64,000 nucleotides of DNA from Nocardioides guangzhouensis (GCF_004519545.1 NZ_SDKM01000025.1:1-64000); one strand, 5' to 3'. Shown: positions 33,839-42,339, numbered from the stretch's first letter. A program made the numbers and translations. Notes: generated from the sequence alone by a model not told the origin.

Positions 33839-35158
33839 TCAGGATGCTTGGGCGGGGTCGGGGCGGTGGCTCTTCCAGATGAGGTCGAGGGCGACGCTCA
33901 GGGCCAGGATGACGAGCAGGGCCACGAGTGTCCCGGGTTCGTCGACGAGCGTGGTCACGGTGAACGACACCAAGACGACCACGGTCGTTAGGTCGGCGAC
34001 CAGGAGTACCCACAGGTTGGCTCCGGTCTCCTGGCGGATGCGGAGGTGGCCGAGGGTGACCAGCGCGAAGACGACTAGCGCGACCGCGCTACCGATCGAG
34101 GCGATCGCGTTGAGGTCGAAGAAGACCGCCAGCACGATGGCGGCGATCGCCGTGGTCACGATCCCGGTCGAGGCGCGTCGGCCGACCCGCGCGCCCATGG
34201 CGGGTGGGAACTGACCACGGGCGGCCATTTCGTCGGCCAGACCGGTTGCCGGGTAGAGCCCGGAGTTGGTGGCGCCTGCCGTCGCGAACAGCGCCGTCAC
34301 CGTCATCATCCAGTAGCCGGCCTGGCCTAGCGTCGGCTCGGCGGCAACGGCGAGCGCGGTGCCGCCGGAGTCGATGACCTCTTGCACGGTGAGGGTTCCG
34401 AACACCCCGATGGAGACACCCAGGTAGACGACGGTTGCGATCCCCAGCGCCAGGTACACGGCCCTTGGGAGCTGCCGCTGGGGATCGGCCAGGTCCTTGG
34501 CCGTGAAGGTGATGACGCCGAAGCCGAGGAAGGCGAAGAAGGTCAGTGCGACGCTGGAGACGATGTCGGCGAACGGTGGGTACCCGGAGAACGCCAGCAG
34601 GTCGCGGTCGGCGGAGGAGAGCGTGGCGACCGAGAACACTGTCAGGATGCCGACGACCACGACGACCACGACGGTCTGTGCTCGGGCGACCGTCCGCGAC
34701 CCGAGCACGTTCAGCGCCGTCATCACCAGCAGCACCAGGACGGCGAACGGCTTGACCCAGGCGTCGTCGTTGGTGAACGCGTCGCTCGCGTAGCTTCCGA
34801 AGGAGACGGCGACCATCGCGGTGATGATCGCGTTCACCGCGAGCAGCATCCAGGCGATCGCACCTGTGAAGTGGCCATCGCCCCAGCCGCGGATCACGTA
34901 CTCGAGGAATCCTCCGCCCGATGGGTAGCGCGCGCCCAACTTCGCGAACGAGTAGCCCTGCAGCACGGCGACGATGCCGGCGAGCAGGAAGGAAACCCAC
35001 ACCGCAGCGCCGGCGACCTCGCCGGCCGAGCCGAGCAGCGCGAAGATGCCGGCGCCGACCATCGAGCCGACTCCAATGAAGGCGGCCTGACGCACGGACA
35101 GCCTGGGGGCCGTGCTGTCACCAGGCCCCGACGGGTCACCCGACAGGTCCTCGACCAT
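33839..35158 (-). CDS. APC-superfamily amino acid permease
   Basis: About 439 residues from the ATG at 35158 (GAGGGGG upstream); starts at 35191 or further up are possible. It is a polytopic membrane protein with roughly 12 helices. The APC hallmark first helix reads FIGVGSMVGAGIFALLG, followed by LGARYPSGGGFLEYVIRG. A conserved cytoplasmic loop follows helix 6-8 (FTAKDLADPQRQLPRAVYLA). It is likely a proton-coupled amino acid or amine importer; the substrate cannot be told. It is intact, unlike its left neighbours. A hairpin at 35342-35370 separates it from the integrase module. Confidence 0.8.
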   Translation of the reverse strand: MVEDLSGDPSGPGDSTAPRLSVRQAAFIGVGSMVGAGIFALLGSAGEVAGAAVWVSFLLAGIVAVLQGYSFAKLGARYPSGGGFLEYVIRGWGDGHFTGAIAWMLLAVNAIITAMVAVSFGSYASDAFTNDDAWVKPFAVLVLLVMTALNVLGSRTVARAQTVVVVVVVGILTVFSVATLSSADRDLLAFSGYPPFADIVSSVALTFFAFLGFGVITFTAKDLADPQRQLPRAVYLALGIATVVYLGVSIGVFGTLTVQEVIDSGGTALAVAAEPTLGQAGYWMMTVTALFATAGATNSGLYPATGLADEMAARGQFPPAMGARVGRRASTGIVTTAIAAIVLAVFFDLNAIASIGSAVALVVFALVTLGHLRIRQETGANLWVLLVADLTTVVVLVSFTVTTLVDEPGTLVALLVILALSVALDLIWKSHRPDPAQAS

Positions 35159-35341
35159 GGCACGACCCCCTCGCCCACCTGCGCCGCTCATGAGCGGCCT
35201 ACCGTCAGGGTGCCGCTTCCTCCCACGCAAGCGCCATCCCCGGGCTTAGGTCATTCCGCGATGTTGCGAACCGGCGTTGCTGGTGCGGACTCGCCGATCT
35301 CCCTTGCTTGCTCGGCTCAGATAGCCCAGCCCGAGGCGAGA

Positions 35342-35370
35342 CGGCCCTCGAGCCAAGGACTCGAGGGCCG
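35342..35370. terminator. Hairpin terminator
   Basis: CGGCCCTCGAG and CTCGAGGGCCG form a perfect 11-bp stem around a 7-base loop. It lies about 60 bases after the stop of the 38-residue gene, which reads on the minus strand, so it probably terminates the integrase-module transcript. Confidence 0.6.
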
Positions 35371-35429
35371 CCGGTGAGACGGTCGGAGCCGTCAGACGGT
35401 GCACAGCGACTTCCCCGTCGCTAACCGGG

Positions 35430-35546
35430 TCACTTGGACTCCTTCACCGTCGTCTTCGGACTCGCCTTCCCGTGCTTCGCCGTCACGTAACGGCCCGAGA
35501 TCGCGCTGCGGAACTTTCCTCCGCCGGACTTACTCCCCTTCGCCAT
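35430..35546 (-). CDS. 38-residue basic protein (GRYVT-AKHGKASPKT type)
   Basis: The ATG at 35544-35546 is preceded by an exceptionally strong GGGAGGTGAT ribosome-binding site. The peptide is MAKGSKSGGGKFRSAISGRY followed by VTAKHGKASPKTTVKESK. The motif GRYVT.KHGKASPKTT recurs in small proteins of actinobacterial phages and integrative elements. It is highly basic and Gly/Ser/Lys-rich, without a hydrophobic core, so it may bind nucleic acid. It lies downstream of the integrase on the same strand. The function is unknown. Confidence 0.7.
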   Translation of the reverse strand: MAKGSKSGGGKFRSAISGRYVTAKHGKASPKTTVKESK

Positions 35547-35723
35547 GGACATCACCTCCCTTCACTTCAGACACACCTGTCACTCGACAGTGTGTTCGAA
35601 GTTGCGGGAAATCTACGGCCGGCGCGGCCGCCCAGGCACTACGTCTTGTGGTCTCGAAGAGTCCCGGGCCCGGTCGGGTTCCTCCGAAGTCACTGCAATC
35701 GAGAACCAACCTGCGGTCTGGTC

Positions 35724-37877
35724 TCAGCGCCGGCGCACTCGGGCGAAGAAGGTGCGCGTGGCCTCGGCGCTCTCGTTCGTGACCATCCGAAGGCCGCCGT
35801 GCTCGCGAACCGGATCCTCGACCAGGAGGCCCTTCCTGATGCGGGTATCGAGCATCGCCACGGAGACTCCAATCTCCTTTGCGAGCGTGCTCAGCCGGGT
35901 GGCTCGCTGCAGCAAGGCGTCCTGTTCCTTGAAGTACAGGCGAACGTTCTCAGCGGTGTCGACCGGTGCGTGGGCGTCACGCGCGGTGAACTCCTCGAGC
36001 GCAAGCCCGGCGCGACGGATGTAGTGCCGGACGACGTCGTAGTCACGCAGGACTTCGGCGGCGAGGTCCTTGAGGGAAACCTGGCCGGCGACTCGCTCCA
36101 GCTCCGCCAGGAAGTCAGACTCGCGGATCAGGTACCCGCCCTGGTACCGGACGGCGGGCAGCTCGCCGGCGCGGATGCGCCCGGCGACGGTCTGCTCGGT
36201 GCGTCCGAGCGCCTCGGCGACCTCAGCGGTCGTGAACGTCGCCTCGCCGTCGACCTCAGGCAGGATCAGCCAGCCCGCGTCAAGCAGCAGGGCGTCAATG
36301 CGGGCGGCGTCCTGCGCGAGAGCGGGGTGGTTTCCCGTGGTGCAGCGTTGAGTCGTCGGGACCTGCAGCGTGCCCAAGTCGGAGATGATGGACTGCTGCA
36401 TCAGCTGGGAGATCTTGCGCAGCTTCTTGAGGCTGCGGTCCTCCAGGGTGTACGTCGTGTGCACCAGGGCCGCGCTCGGACGGTGACCGATGGCGCTCTG
36501 GATGTGCGACTTCTTCACCTTGCCGACTTCGAGGTCGGTCACCAGAGACTTGCGCAGGTAGTGCGGCGTAGGGAGGCGGAACTTGCCCTCGATCTCGTCC
36601 TTGTCCGCCGAGCACCGGATTCCCTCGGCCTTCGCAGCCAGAGCGAGTTGTCGCCGGAAGGACCCCGCTCCGGACTTGTCTCGTGCCTTGAGCCCGGGGA
36701 TGAGCCGCGCTCCGTCCCGTTCGAGGCCGTTCTCGTCGACGTGGAAGACGCGGATCACAAGGCGGATGAGGTCCATGAGGGAAGGTGGAACGACCACGAG
36801 TCGCACGGAGCGGAGGTTCTTCAGCTGGTCCTTGGAGTCGGCGACGACCACTTGTCCTTCGGCGTTCGTGAACTTGAACGCCCGGCCGCCCTGCTTCCAG
36901 ATGCGCAGGACTCCGGGCTTGCCCGGGCCGTGGTCGGTGATGTCGGTGAGGTGGATGCCGAACGCCTCGCTGATTCGCAGCCCGAGGGTGCGCATGAGCC
37001 ACAGCGCGAGCTGGTGGACGACGTGCAGGTGGCCGGCCACGCGGGCGCAGTCCTGGAGGCTTGCCGCGACCACCCGCTCCTTCTTCTTGATGCCGGGCTT
37101 GCCGGGCAGCTTTGCATTCCCGACGTTCGGAGGCACCTGGATCCCGCTCTGACGTGCATGCTCGAGAACCGCCAGCAGCACCCACCGGGTGTTGCGGGCC
37201 GTGGACCGCTTGAGCGGACCCCGGGTCTCGCCTTCGGTGGGGGTGGCGCCGCGGCGAGCGGTCACGAGCCGCGCCGCAGGGTCGTAGAGATCGGCGATGC
37301 GGAACTTCTGGACGGGCGCGGTCACGGCGGGGCGGATGTCATCCTCGCGCAGCCGCGTCTTGAAGGTCGACAAGGAGGCCATGCCGGGGATGGCCAGCGC
37401 CTCGGCGCGGGTGACGAGGTCGTCGGGGTGGACTCCGTCGGGGAGCTCGGCGCAAGGTGTCGGGTCCCCGTCGAGGAGCCAGCGGTACAGGTCCCGCTCG
37501 TTCTGGCGGGAGAACGTCTCCAGGTGCAGGTCGTGCCGCTTGAAGAACGTGTCGATCCGCCGGATGCCTGCCTTCACGGCCTCGGCGCGGACGGCGTCGG
37601 CGCGGAAGTCCTCGAGGTAGACCTCGCGATGCCAGTCGGCCGCGACCTTGGCGAACTCGGTGCCGGCGCGACGCTTCTGAGACAGCAGCTCGGGCGACGG
37701 CACAGGGAGCGGCTGGCCGCTTCGGCGTGCGCCGTCGCCGCGGACGAGCCAGTCGAGGGCGTCCTGGCGTGCCTTGAACGTGTAGCCCTGTCGTTCCCTG
37801 GCGCCGATGGCCTTGGGCAGGCTGGCCTCCCAGGTGCCGGCGCGGGTGGGTCGGAGGTTTCCCGGGTGCGTGCTCAC
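35724..37877 (-). CDS. Tyrosine-type integrase with C-terminal excisionase-like HTH domains
   Basis: 717 residues from the GTG at 37877. An N-terminal arm-binding region (1-100) is followed by a long core-binding domain. The catalytic residues are all present: R301 in LGLRISEAF, a Lys in the DSKDQLKNLRSVRL hairpin, H439 and R442 in PHYLRKSLV, H465 in AIGHRPSAA and Y476 in HTTYTLED. About 240 residues follow the tyrosine, which is unusual. They hold an excisionase/MerR-like HTH (547-590, FTTAEVAEALGRTEQTVAGR ... AGELPAVRYQGGYLIRESDF) and two further HTH-like segments (601-632 and 663-690). It overlaps the upstream HTH gene by 4 bases. The target is most likely the tRNA-Tyr gene 0.7 kb away. 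Confidence 0.85.
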   Translation of the reverse strand: MSTHPGNLRPTRAGTWEASLPKAIGARERQGYTFKARQDALDWLVRGDGARRSGQPLPVPSPELLSQKRRAGTEFAKVAADWHREVYLEDFRADAVRAEAVKAGIRRIDTFFKRHDLHLETFSRQNERDLYRWLLDGDPTPCAELPDGVHPDDLVTRAEALAIPGMASLSTFKTRLREDDIRPAVTAPVQKFRIADLYDPAARLVTARRGATPTEGETRGPLKRSTARNTRWVLLAVLEHARQSGIQVPPNVGNAKLPGKPGIKKKERVVAASLQDCARVAGHLHVVHQLALWLMRTLGLRISEAFGIHLTDITDHGPGKPGVLRIWKQGGRAFKFTNAEGQVVVADSKDQLKNLRSVRLVVVPPSLMDLIRLVIRVFHVDENGLERDGARLIPGLKARDKSGAGSFRRQLALAAKAEGIRCSADKDEIEGKFRLPTPHYLRKSLVTDLEVGKVKKSHIQSAIGHRPSAALVHTTYTLEDRSLKKLRKISQLMQQSIISDLGTLQVPTTQRCTTGNHPALAQDAARIDALLLDAGWLILPEVDGEATFTTAEVAEALGRTEQTVAGRIRAGELPAVRYQGGYLIRESDFLAELERVAGQVSLKDLAAEVLRDYDVVRHYIRRAGLALEEFTARDAHAPVDTAENVRLYFKEQDALLQRATRLSTLAKEIGVSVAMLDTRIRKGLLVEDPVREHGGLRMVTNESAEATRTFFARVRRR

Positions 37878-38269
37878 GCCGCCGCCCCCTTCGCGCCGAG
37901 CACCGACTCGAGCAGCGCGATGGTGCGGTCCCGCTCGGAGGCGACGGCCAGGGCTGCGGAGAGCTCGGCCCGAAGCTGGGCGATCTCCTCGCGGAGGGTG
38001 CCGACGAGCCGAGACTCGCGGGCCGCGGCGAGGGTGGGAGCGACCTCGCGGACCTGGTGGGGCTCGAGGTCGCCGGCGTCGACGAGGTCGGAGGCGGGGA
38101 CCCGCCAGGTGCGGCGCCCGGTGGCGTCCTGAACGGCGTTCGGCCAGCGGCCGGCGGCGCGCCAGTCCTTGACGGTGCACAGGTGCTTGCCGATCAGGTC
38201 GGCGGCCTCGGCCAGGGTCAGCAACTGGTTGGCGTCGCACGCCGGGTCGGGCTGCGTCGGGGTAGTCAT
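37874..38269 (-). CDS. Excisionase/MerR-type HTH protein upstream of integrase
   Basis: 131 residues from the ATG at 38269. Residues 14-60 form the HTH_17-like domain of excisionases and AlpA-type regulators: LLTLAEAADLIGKHLCTVKD, WRAAGRWPNAVQDATGRRTW, RVPASDLVDAG. A C-terminal coiled-coil helix follows (LVGTLREEIAQLRAELSAAL). Its stop overlaps the integrase GTG by 4 bases, so the pair is one operon. It probably controls integration direction or integrase expression. No clear ribosome-binding site precedes the ATG. Confidence 0.65.
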   Translation of the reverse strand: MTTPTQPDPACDANQLLTLAEAADLIGKHLCTVKDWRAAGRWPNAVQDATGRRTWRVPASDLVDAGDLEPHQVREVAPTLAAARESRLVGTLREEIAQLRAELSAALAVASERDRTIALLESVLGAKGAAA

Positions 38270-38340
38270 GGCCGGGACCGTCGTGAGCACCGGAGGCTGC
38301 GCAATCGCTGCACGTCGAGGGTCAACCAGGATGGTCAGGA

Positions 38341-38356
38341 GGGTGCCGCGGCACCC
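38341..38356. promoter_or_regulatory. Perfect 16-bp palindrome upstream of the integrase operon
   Basis: GGGTGCCGCGGCACCC lies 72 bases before the start of the HTH gene. It is a likely operator for a dimeric regulator, possibly the HTH protein itself. Confidence 0.4.
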
Positions 38357-38460
38357 CTGATGACCCCCGTTCCCCCCTGCGACCGGGGGTCGCTCCCAGC
38401 GTAGGCAGGCGGGGACGACGACCTGGGGTGACCGGGGGTGTCCAGGGGTCAGACCCCCGG

Positions 38461-38490
38461 GATTCCCAACATGATTCCCAAGATTGGGGT
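38461..38490. repeat. Direct repeats near the tRNA, possible integrase arm sites
   Basis: GATTCCCAA occurs at 38461 and 38473 (12-bp spacing), followed by TTGGGG in inverse sense at 38485. The repeats sit between the integrase operon and the tRNA-Tyr 3' end, where arm-type binding sites of tyrosine integrases are expected. Confidence 0.35.
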
Positions 38491-38533
38491 GCCCGAGGCC
38501 CCCTTCAGGGCCAAAAACGGCCGCGAAAACGCG

Positions 38534-38560
38534 TTGACCCCCGCCTGAGGCGGGGGTCAA
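38534..38560 (-). terminator. Terminator downstream of tRNA-Tyr
   Basis: TTGACCCCCGCC and GGCGGGGGTCAA form a perfect 12-bp stem with a 3-base loop (14 bp if the flanking CG pairs are counted). It starts 14 bases after the tRNA 3' end and would stop tRNA transcription. Confidence 0.75.
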
Positions 38561-38574
38561 CGTTCCCTGAAACG

Positions 38575-38655
38575 TGGCAGGTGCAGGATTCGAACCTGCG
38601 AAGCTTTCGCGACGGATTTACAGTCCGCTCCCATTGGCCGCTCGGGCAACCTGCC
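38575..38655 (-). tRNA. tRNA-Tyr (anticodon GTA)
   Basis: Read on the minus strand, GGCAGGT begins the acceptor stem and ACCTGCC closes it, with discriminator A. The anticodon loop is CTGTAAAT (GTA, Tyr). A long variable arm and the T-loop GGTTCGAATCC are present. The class II structure of about 81 bases fits bacterial tRNA-Tyr. The CCA is not encoded. Its 3' end faces the integrase operon, making it the likely attachment site. Confidence 0.92.
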
Positions 38656-38769
38656 GTGCGCACCCCCGCTCTTGGCCGGGGGACAGCAAGTGGGAACAAT
38701 AGCGCAGCAGCACATCAGTCGTGAAAACGCCGCCGCCCCGCCCGAGAGGGGCGCCCAGAAGGAGCAGAG

Positions 38770-39261
38770 ATGGCCGACTCGTCGTTCGACATCGTCAGCA
38801 AGATCGACCGGCAGGAGGTGGACAACGCGCTCGGCCAGACGGCTCGGGAGATCGCGACGCGGTTCGACTTCAAGGGCACGGGGGCGACGATCGAGTGGCA
38901 GGGCGAGCAGGCGATCGAGATCACCGCGAGCGCCGACGACCGGGCCAACGCGGTGCTCGACGTGTTCAAGGGCAAGCTGGTCAAGCGGCAGGTGTCGCTG
39001 AAGACCCTCGACGCCTCGGAGCCGCGTCAGTCCGGCCAGCAGAGCAAGATCGCGGTCGCGCTGAAGGAGGGGATCAGCTCCGAGAACGCGAAGAAGATCA
39101 CCAAGCTGATCCGCGACGAGGGCCCCAAGGGCGTCAAGGCGCAGATCCAGGGCGACGAGCTGCGGGTGTCGTCGAAGAAGCGCGACGACCTGCAGGCGGT
39201 GATCGCGCTGGTGAAGGCGCAGGACTACGACTTCGCCGTCCAGTTCACCAACTATCGCTGA
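38770..39261 (+). CDS. yajQ: YajQ-family nucleotide-binding protein
   Basis: 163 residues, starting MADSSFDIVSKIDRQEVDNA after GAAGGAGC. The two ferredoxin-like domains are recognisable from FDFKGTGATIEWQGEQAIEI and KEGISSENAKKITKLIRDEG, and the end YDFAVQFTNYR is the family C-terminus. Proteins of this family bind nucleotides, including cyclic di-GMP in some bacteria, and RNA; the exact role here is unknown. It is the first clearly chromosomal gene beyond the tRNA. Confidence 0.92.
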   Translation: MADSSFDIVSKIDRQEVDNALGQTAREIATRFDFKGTGATIEWQGEQAIEITASADDRANAVLDVFKGKLVKRQVSLKTLDASEPRQSGQQSKIAVALKEGISSENAKKITKLIRDEGPKGVKAQIQGDELRVSSKKRDDLQAVIALVKAQDYDFAVQFTNYR

Positions 39262-39265
39262 CGGC

Positions 39266-40816
39266 GTGACCGCCACGGGCAGCACGACCGCGACCGCCGA
39301 TCCCTCCGAACCCGGAGCGGGCCGGCCGCCACGACGACGTCGGATCGACCCGCTCGGCCCCGTGCTCGCGCTCGCCGCGGGCGTCGTCTACGTCCTGCAC
39401 GGCTTCGGGCACTACCTCAGCCGTGACCTCGGCCTCTATGCGTACGCCGGCCAGCAGGTCGCCGACGGCGTCCTCCCCTACGAGGGAGTGATCAACCGCA
39501 GCGGGCCGCTCAGCCACCTCGTCCCGGGCGTCGGCGCGTTCCTCGGCCGGCTCGTCGGGGTCGACGACCTGCTGGCGATGCGGGCGTTCTTCCTGGTCCT
39601 CTCGATGGCCTGCATCTGGCTGGCCTACCTCCTCGGGCGCGACCTGCTCGGCTCCCGCCTCACCGGTGTCACGGTGGCCGTCGCCCTGCTGTTCGTGGAC
39701 GGCTTCACCCAGTACGCCTCCGGCGGCCCGCGTGAGAAGACCACGCTGATGCTCTTCCTGCTGGCGTCCCTGATCGCGCTCGCCCGGCGCCGGTTCGGCT
39801 GGTCCGGGATCTTCGTCAGCCTGGCCACCCTGACCTGGCAGCCCGTGTTCTTCGTCGGCCTCGTCACCGGCCTCGTCGGGTTGATCGCAGTCGAGCGCGG
39901 CCGCCGGCTCGGTGCGATGGTCCGGTTCCTGGTCGGCGGCCTGGTGCCGCTGGCGATCTTCCTGGTCTGGTACGCCGTGGCGGGCCACCTGCGCGACTTC
40001 CTCGACTGCTTCGTGCTGATCCACGTGCAGTACACCCAACAGGAGGGCTTCCAGTCCGAGCCGGACGTGATCTGGGAGGAGGTCCGCAAGGCCTACGGCC
40101 CGTCGCTGTGGATGCTGATCGGCGGCGGCATCACGCTCCTCGTCGCCTGCGTGCGGATCCTGCTCAGCACCGAGCGCCGCGCCGACCCCGACCGGCGGCT
40201 GGTGCTGGCCTGCGGGGCCGGCTTGCTCGCCGGGTTCCTGTGGAGCCTGCGGGCGTTCAACGGCTGGCCCGACGCGTTCTTCGTGCTGCCGATGTGCCTC
40301 ATCGGCGTCGGCGAGGTCGCCCGGGCGGTCGCGGCGCGGGTCCCGGCCCGGGTCGCGGTCGCGCTGGTGGCCGCCTGGACCGTGGCGGCGACCGCGAGCG
40401 CGGTGGACTTCTCCTGGACCGGGCGCTCCGACGTCCTGGACGAGCAGCAGGCCAGCGTCGACGCCGTGATCGGGGTGCTCGGGGACGACGTCGAGATCAC
40501 CTCGGTCGAGGCGCCGCAGGCACTGGTCCTCACCGGGAAGACCAATCCGACCCAGCACCAGATGTTCACGCTCGGCCTCGAGGACTACGTCGACGACACC
40601 TGGCCGGGCGGGCTCGAGGGGTTCGCGGCCGGCATCCGGGAGGACGCACCCACCCTCGTCGCGCTGGGCACGCTCAACCCGACCTGGCTGCGCCCGGTCC
40701 TCGACGAGGACTACTGGAAGGTGTCGACCACGCCGGGCTGGACCTGGTACGTCAACAAGTCCGTCGGCCGCGACACCTACCAGCAGCTGCTCGACGCCAC
40801 CCGCTCCTCCTCCTGA
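39266..40816 (+). CDS. Multispan membrane protein, GT-C glycosyltransferase-like
   Basis: 516 residues, GTG start 4 bases after the yajQ stop. About ten transmembrane helices are visible (PLGPVLALAAGVVYVLHGFG, LLAMRAFFLVLSMACIWLAY and others). A first extracytoplasmic loop has acidic residues after helix 1 (SRDLGLYAYAGQQVADGVLP YEGV), as in GT-C polyprenyl-phosphate-sugar transferases. The soluble C-terminal 120 residues (VIGVLGDDVEITSVEAPQAL onward) lie outside. It may add a sugar to wall polymer or protein; the donor and acceptor are unknown. Transcription probably ends in the repeat array just downstream. Confidence 0.6.
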   Translation: MTATGSTTATADPSEPGAGRPPRRRRIDPLGPVLALAAGVVYVLHGFGHYLSRDLGLYAYAGQQVADGVLPYEGVINRSGPLSHLVPGVGAFLGRLVGVDDLLAMRAFFLVLSMACIWLAYLLGRDLLGSRLTGVTVAVALLFVDGFTQYASGGPREKTTLMLFLLASLIALARRRFGWSGIFVSLATLTWQPVFFVGLVTGLVGLIAVERGRRLGAMVRFLVGGLVPLAIFLVWYAVAGHLRDFLDCFVLIHVQYTQQEGFQSEPDVIWEEVRKAYGPSLWMLIGGGITLLVACVRILLSTERRADPDRRLVLACGAGLLAGFLWSLRAFNGWPDAFFVLPMCLIGVGEVARAVAARVPARVAVALVAAWTVAATASAVDFSWTGRSDVLDEQQASVDAVIGVLGDDVEITSVEAPQALVLTGKTNPTQHQMFTLGLEDYVDDTWPGGLEGFAAGIREDAPTLVALGTLNPTWLRPVLDEDYWKVSTTPGWTWYVNKSVGRDTYQQLLDATRSSS

Positions 40817-40823
40817 CCGTCCC

Positions 40824-40940
40824 GTCGAGTTGCGCCTCGCTGTCCGTTGAGTTGCGCCTGGCTGGCCGTTGAGTTGCGCCTCGCTGGCGGTCGAGTTGCG
40901 CCTCGCACCGGCGAGACGTCGCAGCGAGGCGCAACTCGAC
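40824..40940. repeat. 22-bp tandem repeat array with one inverted copy
   Basis: Four direct copies of a GTYGAGTTGCGCCTSGCTG-type unit start at 40824, 40846, 40868 and 40890, exactly 22 bp apart, with few mismatches. A reverse-complement copy GCAGCGAGGCGCAACTCGAC occupies 40921-40940. Any direct copy can pair with the inverted one to make a 17-20 bp hairpin, so the array could act as a bidirectional terminator between the convergent genes. It lies in the 158-bp intergenic gap. Confidence 0.85.
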
Positions 40941-40974
40941 AGGGTCAGACGCGGCCACGAGCCAGGCGCGGAAG

Positions 40975-42339
40975 CTAGGCGACGCCGACCGGCTCCCGGC
41001 GAGGCTCCGGCACGTCGCCGGCGGGCGGCTCGGCGAGGACGTCGTCCAGCGACGACCTCGCGTCGTACGTCGCGCGGTCGAGCAGGCCCTCGCGCTGCGC
41101 CACGATCGTGGGCACCAGCGCCTGGCCGGCGACGTTCGTCATGGCCCGCATCATGTCCAGCACCGGGTCGACGGCGAGCAGCAGCCCGACGCCCTCCAGC
41201 GGGAGGCCGAGGGTGGACAGGGTGAGGGTCAGCATCACCACGGCACCGGTCGGCCCGGCGGTCGCGGTGGAGCCGACGATCGAGACGAACGCGATCAGCA
41301 GGTAGTCGGACACGCCGAGGTCGACGCCGAAGAACTGGGCGACGAAGATCGCGGCCAGTGCCGGGTAGATCGCCGCGCAGCCGTCCATCATCGTGGTGGC
41401 GCCCAGCGGCACCGCGAACGAGGCGTACTCCGGCGCGACGCCGAGGTTGCGGGTGGTGACGGTCTGGGTGACCGGCATCGTGCCGACCGACGAGCGGGAG
41501 ACGAATGCCAGCTGCAGGGCCGGCCACGCGCCGGCGTAGAAGCGCAGCGGGTTCAGCCCGTGCAGGCGGAGCAGCACCCGGGTAGACCACCAGGAGAACG
41601 ATCGCGCACCCGACGTAGACGTCCACGGTGAAGACCGCCAGCGGCGAGAGCAGGTCCCAGCCGTACGTCGCCACGGCCGCGCCGATCAGGCCGAGCGTGC
41701 CCAGCGGCGAGAGCCGGATGATCCACCAGAGCACGGTCTGCACGACCGCGAGGAACGACTCCGCGAAGCGGAGGAAGGGCTCGGCCCGCTCCCCGGTCTT
41801 GAGGACCGCGGCCCCGATCAGGGCGCCGAGCACCACGATCTGGAGCACGTTGAAGCCGAGCGCGATCGAGCCGTCGTCGCCGGCGCTCGCGGACAGGCCG
41901 AGGATGTTGGCCGGCACCACCCCGGTGAGGAAGTCCAGCCAGGACCCGCTGGTCCCGGGGTCGGCCGCCGCCCCGGCGTCGACGCTGGTGTGCAGGCCCG
42001 GGTCGGTGAGCAGTCCGAGGCCGATGCCGACGGCCACCGAGATCGCCGCGGTCACCGCGAACCAGAGCAGTGTCTGGCCGGCGAGCCGGGCGGCGTTGGT
42101 GACCTTGCGCAGCTGGGCGACGCTGACCACGACCGCGAGGAAGACCAGCGGGACCACGATGGTCTTGAGCAGCGTGACGAAGCTGCCGCCGATGGTCTCG
42201 AGCGCGAGCGTGAGCCGGTCGAGCTGGTGGTGCGGGCCATGTACCCGAGCACCACGCCGAGCACGAGACCGGTGAGGATCTGCGCCCAGAACGGGAACGC
42301 GAAGGAGCGGGTACGTGCCGGGGTCGTGGCCTGGGACAC
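40975..42339 (-). pseudogene. Dicarboxylate/amino acid:cation symporter with two compensating frameshifts
   Basis: The protein is split among three frames but reads as a normal SDF (DctA/GltP) transporter. GTG start at 42339 with GGGAGG upstream: FAFPFWAQILTGLVLGVVLG, then a lost base near 42233. It continues ALETIGGSFVTLLKTIVVPL, FLAVVVSVAQLRKVTNAARL. An extra G near 41578 returns it to a frame reading LLRLHGLNPLRFYAGAWPAL, SRSSVGTMPVTQTV, PLGATTMMDGCAA. The conserved serine-rich hairpin (FVSRSSVGTMP) and the metal-binding region (GATTMMDG) are intact. Both shifts fall in C/G runs, so they may be sequencing errors in a functional gene. Confidence 0.8.

Noticed and set aside
40824..40940. A CRISPR array
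   Set aside because: The units are contiguous 22-bp repeats with no unique spacers, and there are no cas genes in the window.
39245..42157. A minus-strand open frame of more than 900 codons covering this whole stretch
   Set aside because: Only its first part (about 41580-42157) is real symporter sequence. The remainder is the antisense of the GT-C-like gene and reads as Arg/Gly/Asp-rich filler.
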